Assembly: GCF_019599145.1 (NCBI RefSeq)
Contig: NZ_CP080647.1
Coordinates: 3,534,001-3,598,000, forward strand
Reading direction: 5' to 3'
From: Streptomyces akebiae
GTDB lineage: Bacteria; Actinomycetota; Actinomycetes; Streptomycetales; Streptomycetaceae
DNA length: 64,000 nucleotides
In this document: in pieces, positions 1 through 8,039 of the stretch
How positions within the stretch are numbered: the first letter of the stretch is position 1
Layout: every line of letters begins with the position of its first letter
Notes under the pieces: generated by a model
The model's database searches: none
Seen by the model: the letters and a program-made list of their open reading frames with translations, nothing else
What the model was told of the DNA's origin: nothing
Translations under genes and position numbers: made by a program

Positions 1-38
1 TGTCAGTGGGCGCCGACGTCATGGCCGCCGGATTACGG

Positions 39-2450
39 TCAGTCGCCGCCGGACGAGCCGAGGGTGAGGGAGACCGTCCGCTCCCTGCCGTCGCGCAGCA
101 GGGTGAGCTCCAGGCGGTCGCCGGGCCGGTGCGCGCGGACCTTGACGATCAGTTCGTCGCCGGAGTGGACCCGCTGGCCGTCGACCTCGGTGATGACGTC
201 GCCCGAGCGCATGCCCGCCCGGTCGGCGGGGCCGCCCGAGGTCACCCCGGAGCCGTTGCCGTCGCCCCGGTCACCGATGCGGGCGCCGTCGCCCGAGTAG
301 TCCATGTCGAGGGTGACCCCGATCACCGGGTGGGTGGCCTTGCCGGTGTTGATCAGTTCCTCGGCGACGCGCTTGCCCTGGTTGATGGGTATCGCGAAGC
401 CCAGTCCGATGGAGCCGGCCTGCCCGCCGTCCGACTCGGAGCCGCTGCCGGCGGAGCGGATGGCGCTGTTGATGCCGATCACGCGGGCCTTGCCGTCGAG
501 GAGCGGGCCTCCGGAGTTGCCGGGGTTTATCGGCGCGTCGGTCTGCAGCGCGTCCACGTACGACACGTCGCTGACGTCGCCGCTCTCGCCGCCTGCGGTG
601 ATGGGCCGCTCCTTGGCGCTGATGATGCCGGAGGTGACGGTGTTGGCGAGGTCGAAGGGGGCTCCGATGGCGACGACCGGGTCACCGACCTGGACCTCCT
701 CGGAATTGCCGAGGGGCAGCGGCTTGAGTCCGCTGACGCCGGACACCTTGACCACGGCCAGGTCGTAGCCGGTGTCCCGGCCGACGATGCGCGCCTCGGC
801 GGTCTCACCGCCGCTGAAGGTCACCGATATGTCGCCGCCGGTGCCCGCGGGATCGACGACGTGGTTGTTGGTGAGGATGTGGCCGCGTTCGTCGAGCACG
901 AAGCCCGTGCCGGTGCCCTGTGCGCTGTCCCCGCTCACGTGCAGGGTCACGACGCTGGGCAGCGCGCTGGCGGCGATCCCGGCGACGCTGTCGGGCGCCC
1001 GGCCCGTCACCCCGTCGCTGGTCTGTGGCAGCTCTATGGCCCCGACTCCGCCGTTCCGCTCCAGGTACGCGCCCACGGCTCCGCCGATGCCGCCGGCCAC
1101 GACGGCGATCAGCAGGGCCCCGACCACGAGCGTCCTGCCCCTGCGCCGACGTCGCCGCGCCACGTCGTCCACCGCGGCCCCGTTCTGCTGCAGCGGCCCC
1201 GATGCGGCCCACGGGTCGTAGTTCTGCCAGGGCCCCTGCGAACCGTGCGGCGGCCGCCCGGGATCGGTGTGAGCTCCCGAGGGATGCTGACCTCCGGCTC
1301 CCTGCGAGGGCGGCACCGGCTGGTCTCCGCCCGCGTACGGGGGCGGCACCGGCCGCGCCGAATCCCCGAAGGGCGGAGGGCCCGGCTGGGACGGATAGGC
1401 GTAGGAGGCCACGGCGGGCTGAGAGGGGTCGGGGTAGGGCGCGGGGGTGGGCCGGGCCGTGTCCGGGAAGGGAGCCGCGGCGGCCACGGGCACCTCCGCG
1501 TACGAAGGCGCTGCGGCCGGTGCGGCCGCCGGTACGGCGGTGCCGTGGGCCGAGGTCACCGGCGTGGTCGGGTCGGCGTACTCATGCGCGGCCGCCGCCG
1601 GCGCTCCGGCGTGCGTCGAGGAAGCCGCCGACGCCGCTCCACCGCCGCTCAGGACTCCCGACGCGGTCGGCCCGTCGAGTGCCGGCTCCCCCGGCGCCGC
1701 GCGCACGCCGTGTGCCGGTGTCGTCGGCTGAACGTTCGTGCCGGGGACGGGAGTCGTCGCCGGATGCTGGACCGGCGGAGCGGGCGCCCAAGGGCCCGGC
1801 TCGCCATAGGGCGGGGTGCTGTAGGGATCGGGGTCATGCAGCGGCCTGGGGCGCTCAGAGGGCGCGTCAGGGGCGCTCAGGGCACCCTCCTCGCCCGAGG
1901 GCCGGCCATCGCCGACTGTGGCGGCAGTGGCAGCGGCTGCGGCACCACCGGTACCGACCCCGTCGGGCCCGGTCGGCGAGCTCGTCCCGCCCTCCGCGTC
2001 GTGCCCCGCGTTCCTCACGGCCGGTCGTTCCAGTTCGAAGTCGCCGTCCGTGTCACCGGCCGCGTCGGCGGTCGGCATGAGTGCGGCCCCGGGCGGAACC
2101 CCGACAACCGGGCGGGCCAGTTCGAAGTCGGAGTCGGAGTCGGTCTCGGTCTTGGTCTGGGTCCGTGGGTCGACCTCGTCGAGGGCCGGTGCCGCCACCG
2201 CCGTCGTCGCCGGACGCTCCAACGCGAAGTCGCCCTCGGGGTTTTCTTCACGAGGCGCGTTCGCGGACGACCCGAAGGTCTCCCCAGTCCCGACAGGCCG
2301 TCCGGAAGCGGCGGTTGCCGCCGATCCCGTGGTCCCCATGGGCTCGTCGGCCGCCGTCGCCCCGATGTGGTCCTCCGCCGTCTCGGCCCCCGCGCCGTGC
2401 GCTCGGGGGCGGCTCCACCACTTCGCCTTCGTGGGCTTCCCCTCGTTCAT
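39..2450 (-). CDS. htrA: HtrA/DegP-like membrane-anchored serine protease with PDZ domain
   Basis: About 803 aa. The ATG at 2450 is preceded by GGGGAGAAC; a start further upstream at 2498 has no such site. Residues 1 to about 430 are low-complexity Pro/Ala/Gly/Ser. An Arg run and one membrane helix (LVVGALLIAVVAGG) follow, then a trypsin-like domain and a C-terminal PDZ domain ending in VSLTLGSSGGD. The catalytic triad is visible as His530 in TNNHVV, Asp563 in GYDLAVVKV and Ser646 in NPGNSGGPL. The long cytoplasmic N-terminal tail is typical of streptomycete HtrA proteins, with the protease outside the membrane. It is third in the sigma factor / anti-sigma / htrA gene order, as in the mycobacterial sigE-rseA-htrA locus, so a role in envelope-stress proteolysis is inferred. 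Bases 1-38 are downstream flank with nothing recognisable. Confidence 0.93.
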   Translation of the reverse strand: MNEGKPTKAKWWSRPRAHGAGAETAEDHIGATAADEPMGTTGSAATAASGRPVGTGETFGSSANAPREENPEGDFALERPATTAVAAPALDEVDPRTQTKTETDSDSDFELARPVVGVPPGAALMPTADAAGDTDGDFELERPAVRNAGHDAEGGTSSPTGPDGVGTGGAAAAATAATVGDGRPSGEEGALSAPDAPSERPRPLHDPDPYSTPPYGEPGPWAPAPPVQHPATTPVPGTNVQPTTPAHGVRAAPGEPALDGPTASGVLSGGGAASAASSTHAGAPAAAAHEYADPTTPVTSAHGTAVPAAAPAAAPSYAEVPVAAAAPFPDTARPTPAPYPDPSQPAVASYAYPSQPGPPPFGDSARPVPPPYAGGDQPVPPSQGAGGQHPSGAHTDPGRPPHGSQGPWQNYDPWAASGPLQQNGAAVDDVARRRRRRGRTLVVGALLIAVVAGGIGGAVGAYLERNGGVGAIELPQTSDGVTGRAPDSVAGIAASALPSVVTLHVSGDSAQGTGTGFVLDERGHILTNNHVVDPAGTGGDISVTFSGGETAEARIVGRDTGYDLAVVKVSGVSGLKPLPLGNSEEVQVGDPVVAIGAPFDLANTVTSGIISAKERPITAGGESGDVSDVSYVDALQTDAPINPGNSGGPLLDGKARVIGINSAIRSAGSGSESDGGQAGSIGLGFAIPINQGKRVAEELINTGKATHPVIGVTLDMDYSGDGARIGDRGDGNGSGVTSGGPADRAGMRSGDVITEVDGQRVHSGDELIVKVRAHRPGDRLELTLLRDGRERTVSLTLGSSGGD

Positions 2451-2592
2451 GTTCTCCCCACACCTAGGGCCCGTCCCAAGGACCGGCCCGCCGCCCACCG
2501 TTCACCGAGCGCCGCGAGCCGGAACCGGCCCGAGCGGACACGGCCCACTCTGGATTCAACCAGGTTCGCGGGCCGGCGCGCAGAACTCGGGG

Positions 2593-3795
2593 TCAGCGAA
2601 GGACGGGCGAGGTGGGTGTGGGGGACGAGGTGGTGTCGGGGGCCGTCAGCAGGCCCGGTCCCGTGAGCTCGGGGGTCGGGGACCAGTCGGTCAGCTGCAG
2701 GGGCGGCGCGACGGTGAGCGGACGTATGAGCGGTGACATGACGGCGGCACCGGCCAACACGGGTGCGGTCAGCGGGTGTACGGACCGACGGTCCTGGCCG
2801 GCCGGAGCGGGGATCCCGGGCAGCAGGGGTGCGGAGATCTCCGTCGGGGCGACGGGCACGTTGCCCAGGGACTGCTGCCCCTGTCCGAGCAGCGGCCCGA
2901 CGGTTCCCCGGCGGCGCTGCGCCTCGGGCGTCGGAACCGTGCCCGACGCCTGGGTCCGCAGCGGCGTGACGTTGCTGCCGGCACCGGAACCGCCCCGGGC
3001 GTCCGCCGTCTCGACGGGCATGCCGTTGGTCACGCCGCCGAGGGCGATCGCGGCCAGCGACACCGCGCCCGCCGCCACGAAGGCGAACCGCATGCCGCGC
3101 GAGGCGGAACGCTCGGCCTCCTGCCTGCTCACGTCATGGATCCGAAAGCCCCGGTTGCCCGTGGCCCCTCTGTCATCCCTGTCGCCGGCGGTTCTCTCCT
3201 CCCGGTCCGGACGGTCGTCCGCACCGTCGGAGAGGCCGCGTGCGCCGCCCAGGAAGCCACGGTCGCCCAGCGCCCCCCGGTCACCGAGGAAGCCACGACC
3301 GCTCAGGAAACCCCGGTCACCGAGGAACCCACGGCCGCCGGACGCTCCTCGGCCGCCGCCGAGCAGCCCGCGGCCCTCCGACGGCGTCAGCACGCCGCGG
3401 TGCGGTCCCGACGGGACGTACCCGAAGGAGTCTCCGGAGCCGAAGACGGCGAAGTCCCGAGGGTCGGAGGGGTCGCCGGGCAGGCCCGGCACTCCGGCCG
3501 CACCTCCGAGTCTTCCGCCGAAGCCACCGGACAGCGGCGAGCCGCCGTCGCTGTCGCCGCCCGCCGGGAGCATCTGGAGACGGGCCAGGAAGCTCTCGGA
3601 GGGAGGCGGCGGAGCGGCCTCCGCGAAGACGTTCTTCAGGCGGCGCTGCTCGTCCGCCTCCGACTTGCACTTCGCGCAGGTGGCGAGGTGTGCCAGGACG
3701 CGGTCACGCGCCTCATGACCGAGTTCTCCGTCGACCAGGGCGGAGAGACGGTCTCCCAGGTGCTGCTCAGCAGGCGTAGGACGGGATCCACTCAC
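2593..3795 (-). CDS. rseA: Zinc-binding anti-sigma factor (RseA-like), membrane-anchored
   Basis: 400 aa from a GTG that overlaps the sigma-factor stop codon as GTGA, implying translational coupling. The N-terminus has the ZAS motif His36-x3-Cys40-x2-Cys43 (HLATCAKC), which sequesters ECF sigma factors. A Gly-rich middle follows with several copies of FLGDRG-like hexapeptides (bases about 3240-3400). A membrane helix ([20 protein letters not shown]) and a Pro/Thr-rich tail complete it. The position between the sigma factor and htrA matches mycobacterial rseA. The hexapeptide repeats are not part of the ordinary family architecture and may vary in number between strains. The gene symbol is by synteny and motif, not by a database match. 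Confidence 0.85.
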   Translation of the reverse strand: MSGSRPTPAEQHLGDRLSALVDGELGHEARDRVLAHLATCAKCKSEADEQRRLKNVFAEAAPPPPSESFLARLQMLPAGGDSDGGSPLSGGFGGRLGGAAGVPGLPGDPSDPRDFAVFGSGDSFGYVPSGPHRGVLTPSEGRGLLGGGRGASGGRGFLGDRGFLSGRGFLGDRGALGDRGFLGGARGLSDGADDRPDREERTAGDRDDRGATGNRGFRIHDVSRQEAERSASRGMRFAFVAAGAVSLAAIALGGVTNGMPVETADARGGSGAGSNVTPLRTQASGTVPTPEAQRRRGTVGPLLGQGQQSLGNVPVAPTEISAPLLPGIPAPAGQDRRSVHPLTAPVLAGAAVMSPLIRPLTVAPPLQLTDWSPTPELTGPGLLTAPDTTSSPTPTSPVLR

Positions 3796-4580
3796 GCGGT
3801 CGCGCCCCCTCCTCCCAGCACGGCCACCTGCGGCACCACGAACCCGCGGCGCTGCTCGGCCCTGGCCTCCGGGGAGCGGTGCGCGAGGGCCTTGCGGAGC
3901 TGGGAGCGGCCGCGGTGGATCCGGGAGCGGACCGTGCCGAGCTTGACGCCCAGGGTCGCGGCGATCTCCTCGTACGACAGTCCTTCGATGTCGCAGAGGA
4001 CGACGGCGGCGCGGAACTCGGGTGCCAGGGTGTCGAGGGCCTGCTGGACGTCGGCGTCGAAGTGCGCGTCGTTGAAGATCTGCTGCGGGGTGGGCTCGCG
4101 GCTGGGCAGGCGCTCGGCCGCGTCGTCCCCGAGGGCGTCGAAGCGGATGCGCTGCTTGCGCCGGACCATGTCCAGGAAGAGGTTGGTGGTGATGCGGTGC
4201 AGCCAGCCCTCGAAGGTGCCGGGAGTGTAGGTCGACAGGGAGCGGAAGACGCGGACGAAGACCTCCTGGGTGAGGTCCTCGGCGTCGTGCTGGTTGCCGG
4301 TCAGACGGTAGGCGAGCCGGTAGACGCGGCCGCTGTGGGTGCTGACGATCTCCTCCCAGGTGGGCGGAGTCCACGCCTGTGCGTGCGCGTCCGTGGTGAA
4401 GGTCGCGGTCTGTACTCCGCCCGAGGCGGAAGCGTCGGCGTGGCTGTGGTCAGCGGTGTCGTTCACGGATTTCGGCCTGCCTGCCGATCCGAGAAAGCGC
4501 CGCAGCACTCCTCCCCGATCCACAGGCGCAGCCGCACCTCCCCTGTCGGCTCTGGTGGTGTCCAGTGGAGCCCCTACCAT
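3792..4580 (-). CDS. sigE: ECF sigma factor, SigE-like
   Basis: About 262 aa from the ATG at 4580, which has GAGGTGG just upstream. The frame stays open to 4721, so a longer form cannot be excluded. Region 2 is recognisable ([21 protein letters not shown], then [17 protein letters not shown]), as is region 4 ([23 protein letters not shown] with [11 protein letters not shown]). The distal end overlaps the anti-sigma gene by 4 bases. The divergent O-methyltransferase and downstream anti-sigma/htrA genes reproduce the mycobacterial sigE neighbourhood, so this is probably the SigE orthologue. Note that 'sigE' in S. coelicolor names a different cell-envelope sigma factor, so the symbol is used here in the mycobacterial sense. 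Confidence 0.88.
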   Translation of the reverse strand: MVGAPLDTTRADRGGAAAPVDRGGVLRRFLGSAGRPKSVNDTADHSHADASASGGVQTATFTTDAHAQAWTPPTWEEIVSTHSGRVYRLAYRLTGNQHDAEDLTQEVFVRVFRSLSTYTPGTFEGWLHRITTNLFLDMVRRKQRIRFDALGDDAAERLPSREPTPQQIFNDAHFDADVQQALDTLAPEFRAAVVLCDIEGLSYEEIAATLGVKLGTVRSRIHRGRSQLRKALAHRSPEARAEQRRGFVVPQVAVLGGGGATA

Positions 4581-4846
4581 AGCCACCTCGCCCGTTAGCT
4601 CCGGATAAGCGGTTTTATAAGAAATTGATGCGCGCCGATGTGGCTCATCCGGCTGACGCGGCCCATGTGGCTTGGTCAGCAGCTGCGTCGATGCGCGCAC
4701 CTGCTCGTCGGACCGATCCATACCGTGCCCCCCGTCGCGGCCCCGTCACTCACTCATCCCTTTAAACGACCGGTCCCATCAGCAGGTTCCCGACGGCAAC
4801 GGATACAGTCACGCCCAGGCAACCACGGGGACATAAGGAGAGGGTC

Positions 4847-5479
4847 ATTACCGGCAACCGGCTGACGAGCTGGGCGTTCGCCGACGCCTTTGTCGCCGAG
4901 GACGAGGCGCTGCGCTGGGCCCGGGAACGGGCCCGGGAGGCAGGGCTGCGCTCGGTGTCGCCCGGCACGGGCGCCGCGCTGCGGGTGCTCGCCGCCACCG
5001 TGGACGCCAAGGCGGTGGCGGAGATCGGGACCGGGACCGGCGTCTCCGGGATCCACCTGCTGCACGGTATGCGGCCCGACGGGGTGCTGACCACCGTGGA
5101 TCCGGAACCGGACCACCAGCAGTTCGCCCGGCAGGCGTTCCGCGCGGCGGGCTTCGCCAGCAACCGCGCGCGCTTCATCCCGGGCCACGCCCTGGACGTG
5201 CTCCCCCGGCTCGCGGACGCCGGGTACGACCTGGTCTTCTGCGACGGCGACCGGCTGGAGTGCCTGGACTACCTCGCTGAATCGTTGCGTCTGCTCAGGC
5301 CCGGTGGCCTCGTGGCGTTCGAGGGTGTGTTCGCCAGTGGCCGGACGGTGGATTCCAACCCTCAGCCCACGGAGGTCATACGCCTGCGGGAGCTGCTGCG
5401 CACGGTCCGGGAGAGCCCCGAGCTGGTGCCGTCCCTGCTCCCGGTGGGCGACGGCCTGCTGTGCGCGGTCAAGCGCTGA
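4847..5479 (+). CDS. O-methyltransferase, SAM-dependent (possible ATT start)
   Basis: About 210 aa. The Rossmann SAM-binding motif AEIGTGTGVSG and the later GGLVAFEGV and FCDGDRLE segments fit the class I O-methyltransferase family found divergent to sigE in mycobacteria. The first conventional in-frame start is a GTG at 4955, but that would remove an N-terminal helical segment (TSWAFADAFVAEDEALRWAR) that reads as real coding sequence. Upstream of it only ATT at 4847 has a ribosome-binding site (AAGGAG at 4835-4840, spacing 6). I have used ATT, a rare start best known from infC; the true start is uncertain. The substrate is unknown. Confidence 0.85.
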   Translation: MTGNRLTSWAFADAFVAEDEALRWARERAREAGLRSVSPGTGAALRVLAATVDAKAVAEIGTGTGVSGIHLLHGMRPDGVLTTVDPEPDHQQFARQAFRAAGFASNRARFIPGHALDVLPRLADAGYDLVFCDGDRLECLDYLAESLRLLRPGGLVAFEGVFASGRTVDSNPQPTEVIRLRELLRTVRESPELVPSLLPVGDGLLCAVKR

Positions 5480-5531
5480 GCGGCCACCCCGAACCCGGCC
5501 CGCCCCCGATCACACCCCCTGGCACAACAGC

Positions 5532-5565
5532 GCCCCGGCACCACCGAGTGCGGCGGTGCCGGGGC
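5532..5565. terminator. Bidirectional terminator hairpin
   Basis: The inverted repeat GCCCCGGCACC ... GGTGCCGGGGC lies between the convergent methyltransferase and DUF3117 genes and could terminate both. Confidence 0.75.
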
Positions 5566-5593
5566 AACTGAAAGGGTATGGTCGCTACGCGCG

Positions 5594-5761
5594 TCAGCCG
5601 ACGACCTTCTTGAGGGCGTCTCCGAGGGCGTCCGCCTCGTCCGGGGTCAGCTCGACGACGAGCCGACCGCCGCCTTCGAGCGGAACGCGCATGACGATGC
5701 CCCGCCCCTCCTTGGTCACCTCGAGCGGGCCATCGCCCGTCCGCGGCTTCATGGCCGCCAT
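5594..5761 (-). CDS. DUF3117 small conserved actinobacterial protein
   Basis: 55 aa beginning MAAMKPRTGDGPLEVTKEGR and ending ELTPDEADALGDALKKVVG. The ATG at 5761 is preceded by AAGGGG with good spacing. This short, very conserved family occurs across Actinobacteria next to tagA/sigE (Rv1211-like in Mycobacterium). Function is unknown, and I see no membrane or DNA-binding motif. It stands alone, convergent with the methyltransferase. Confidence 0.88.
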   Translation of the reverse strand: MAAMKPRTGDGPLEVTKEGRGIVMRVPLEGGGRLVVELTPDEADALGDALKKVVG

Positions 5762-6137
5762 GCTCGTACCCCTTCCTGAAACCAGCTCATCGCCAAAGCC
5801 GACGGCCCGGGAGGGCAGGCGCGGGCCCACCTGGGGACACGCGACACCGGCATCGAACACATTGCTTCCAGGCCATTATCCCGCATCTCATGACCCGATG
5901 ACCAACATCGGTCGGCATCGCTTGGGCAACGCGCGCGAGCAAAACCACCCAATTCGGCGGTGTGACTGCGATACTGCGCCACCGCACGGTCCCAGCCGGG
6001 TGCTCCCCCATTGGTGATTCTTTGACGCAGGTCACACGTCCGGGCCCGGCCGTCGCCCGTGAACTCCGCCATGCTGTGCTGTGACGAGGGCGTACTGATC
6101 AGTACGTCGCCTGCCGCGACACCGGAGGGGAACCGCC
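5762..6137. other. Divergent intergenic region, DUF3117 / enoyl-CoA hydratase
   Basis: 376 bases without a supported gene. It must hold the promoters for both flanking genes, and it contains the 16-bp palindrome listed separately. Several weak open frames here lack ribosome-binding sites. Confidence 0.6.
6091..6106. promoter_or_regulatory. Perfect 16-bp palindrome, candidate operator
   Basis: CGTACTGATCAGTACG is perfectly self-complementary and lies 31 bases before the enoyl-CoA hydratase start. It has the size and form of a TetR-type operator, and fatty-acid genes are often controlled by such repressors. No regulator gene is adjacent, so the regulator would act from elsewhere. Confidence 0.5.
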
Positions 6138-6929
6138 ATGGCCGACACCGTGCTCTACGAGGTGCACGACGGACTCGCGACGATCACTCTGAACCGCCCC
6201 GAGGCGATGAACGCGCTGAACATCGCGACGAAGGTCGCGCTGCGGGAGGCCGTGGAGGAGGCCGCCGGAGACGACGCGGTGCGGGCGGTGCTGCTGACGG
6301 CCGCCGGGGAGCGGGCGTTCTGTGTGGGCCAGGACCTCAAGGAGCACATCGGGCTGCTGATCGAGGACTCGGGGCAGGTCATGAGCACGGTCAAGGAGCA
6401 CTACAACCCCGTGGTGAAGGCGCTCACCGAGATGGCGAAGCCCGTGGTGGCCGGGGTCAACGGTGTCGCGGCCGGTGCCGGTCTGGGGTTCGCCCTCGCG
6501 GCGGACTACCGGGTGGTCGCCGACACGGCCTCCTTCAACACGTCCTTCGCCGGGGTGGCGCTCACGGCGGACTCCGGGGTCTCGTGGACCCTGCCGCGGG
6601 TGATCGGCCCCGGCCGTGCCGCCGATCTGCTGCTGTTCCCGCGCAGCATCAAGGCGCAGGAGGCGTACGAGCTGGGGATCGCCAACCGGGTCGTGCCGGC
6701 GGCCTCGCTGCACACCGCCGCCGAGGAGGTCGCGCGGATGCTGGCCGAGGGGCCGACCGTGGCGTACGCGGCGATCAAGGAGGCGGTGGCGTACGGGTTC
6801 ACGCACTCGCTGGCCGAGACGCTGGAGAAGGAGGACGAGCTCCAGACTCGGGCCGGGGCTTCGGAGGACCACCAGATCGCTGTGCGGGCCTTCGTGAACA
6901 AGGAAGAGCCGAAGTACCTGGGGCGGTGA
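6138..6929 (+). CDS. Enoyl-CoA hydratase/isomerase family protein
   Basis: 263 aa, start ATG with GGAGGGG upstream. It shows the crotonase fold signature: N-terminal VHDGLATITLNRPEAMNALN, oxyanion-hole segments ERAFCVGQDLKEH and VAGVNGVAAGAGLGFALAADY, and a C-terminal FVNKEEPKYLGR. Proteins of this type hydrate enoyl-CoA or isomerise double bonds in fatty-acid or phenylacetate breakdown. In the second oxyanion motif the usual catalytic Glu positions read as Ala/Ser-type residues (FNTSFAGVALTADSG), which is closer to PaaB/PaaG-like isomerases than to classical hydratases. The exact substrate is not assigned. It is monocistronic. Confidence 0.88.
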   Translation: MADTVLYEVHDGLATITLNRPEAMNALNIATKVALREAVEEAAGDDAVRAVLLTAAGERAFCVGQDLKEHIGLLIEDSGQVMSTVKEHYNPVVKALTEMAKPVVAGVNGVAAGAGLGFALAADYRVVADTASFNTSFAGVALTADSGVSWTLPRVIGPGRAADLLLFPRSIKAQEAYELGIANRVVPAASLHTAAEEVARMLAEGPTVAYAAIKEAVAYGFTHSLAETLEKEDELQTRAGASEDHQIAVRAFVNKEEPKYLGR

Positions 6930-6964
6930 CGGTCCGTGGGGAGCTGCGGGTTCGACGGGGTTGA

Positions 6965-6988
6965 TCGCGCAGTTCCCCGCGCCTCTCA
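6965..6988. repeat. Dispersed Streptomyces intergenic repeat, copy 1
   Basis: TCGCGCAGTTCCCCGCGCC core, in the gap between the enoyl-CoA hydratase and the glycosylase. The same core recurs at 9017, 16579, 47756 and, inverted, at 29947. Confidence 0.6.
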
Positions 6989-7573
6989 GGGGGCGCTTCT
7001 CGCGACGCATGTCTCCAAGTGGTCGTCGACCAGGCCGCACGCCTGCATCAGGGCGTACGCCGTCGTGGGGCCCACGAAGCGGATGCCTCGTTTCTTCAGG
7101 GCCTTGGACAGGGCCGTGGACTCGGGGGTGACCGCCGGGACGTCCGCGAGGGTTCTCGGGGCCGGGCGGGTCGTCGGGTCCGGGGCGTGGGACCAGATGA
7201 GTTCGTCCAGCTCGCCGGAGGTCCAGGTGGACAGCTCGCGGGCGTTGGCGACGGTCGCCTCGATCTTGGCGCGGTTGCGGATGATGCCGGTATCGGCGAG
7301 CAGGCGTTCCTGGTCGGCCTCGGTGAACAGGGCGACCGAGGCGATCTTGAAGTCGGCGAACGCGGAGCGGAAGCCCTCGCGGCGCCGCAGGATGGTGATC
7401 CAGGAGAGGCCGGACTGGAAGGCCTCCAGGCAGAGCCGTTCGTACAGGGCGTCGTCGCCGTGGACCGGGCGGCCCCACTCCTCGTCGTGGTAGGTGACGT
7501 AGTCGTCGGTGGACAGGGCCCAGGGGCAGCGCAGCGCGCCGTCGGGGCCGGGCAGGGCGGTGCCGTCACTCAC
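6986..7573 (-). CDS. tag: DNA-3-methyladenine glycosylase I
   Basis: 195 aa. The GTG start at 7573 overlaps the upstream gene's TGA as GTGA, so the two are translationally coupled. The family signature is clear: CPWALSTDDYVTYHDEEWG near the N-terminus, then QSGLSWITILRRREGFRSAF, and FVGPTTAYALMQACGLVDDH near the C-terminus. The enzyme excises 3-methyladenine from alkylated DNA (base-excision repair). It is the counterpart of mycobacterial tagA, which lies in the same neighbourhood. Confidence 0.93.
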   Translation of the reverse strand: MSDGTALPGPDGALRCPWALSTDDYVTYHDEEWGRPVHGDDALYERLCLEAFQSGLSWITILRRREGFRSAFADFKIASVALFTEADQERLLADTGIIRNRAKIEATVANARELSTWTSGELDELIWSHAPDPTTRPAPRTLADVPAVTPESTALSKALKKRGIRFVGPTTAYALMQACGLVDDHLETCVARSAP

Positions 7574-7920
7574 CGGTGGTCGCCCTCCTCCGGCTTGTGC
7601 AGCGAGGTCACGGTCGCCGCGCGGGCGCCCGCGAGCGCGGACTCCAGGTCGGCGATCCGGGCGTCCCGCTCGGAGATCTCGGCGCTGAGGCGGCCGAGGG
7701 CGTCGTCCACGTCCACCATGCGGTAGCCGCGGAGGGCGACCGGGAAACGGAGCGCCTCGACGTCCGCGCGGTTGACCGGGCGGTGCGCCGGAAGCGGGTC
7801 CTGGAGCCGCTCGCCCTCGGCCTCCGGCAGCACCGCGTTGTCGCCGCCGCCGACCACCGCGAGCGTCACCGCGGCGACCACGACGGCGAGCGCGACGACC
7901 AGGAACAAGAACATGAACAT
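7570..7920 (-). CDS. Small membrane protein with DivIVA-like coiled coil
   Basis: 116 aa from the ATG at 7920, with GAGGGG eight bases upstream; a second ATG lies two codons in. It has an N-terminal membrane helix (FLFLVVALAVVVAAVTLAVV), then a segment reading FPVALRGYRMVDVDDALGRL, the DivIVA N-terminal signature, followed by a short coiled coil (EISERDARIADLESALA). It corresponds to the DivIVA-domain protein between folP2 and tagA in Mycobacterium (Rv1209-like). A role at the membrane in polar growth is possible, but its function is not established. Coupled to tag. Confidence 0.8.
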   Translation of the reverse strand: MFMFLFLVVALAVVVAAVTLAVVGGGDNAVLPEAEGERLQDPLPAHRPVNRADVEALRFPVALRGYRMVDVDDALGRLSAEISERDARIADLESALAGARAATVTSLHKPEEGDHR

Positions 7921-8039
7921 CGCTGGGTCCCCTCGAGTGTGTTCGGCTCCGATCGTGCCATGCGAGTCTGACAGTTAAGGTCGCAGGCGGTCGGGCAAGG
8001 CCGGCAGTCGACGGGACGTACTGGGAGAGGTCACAGCGG

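Noticed and set aside
6..2666. Very long plus-strand frame opposite the htrA gene
   Set aside because: It is the reverse-strand shadow of a GC-rich gene; it has no ribosome-binding site, no domain and a composition of Arg/Gly/Pro typical of shadow frames, while the minus strand carries a clear protease triad.
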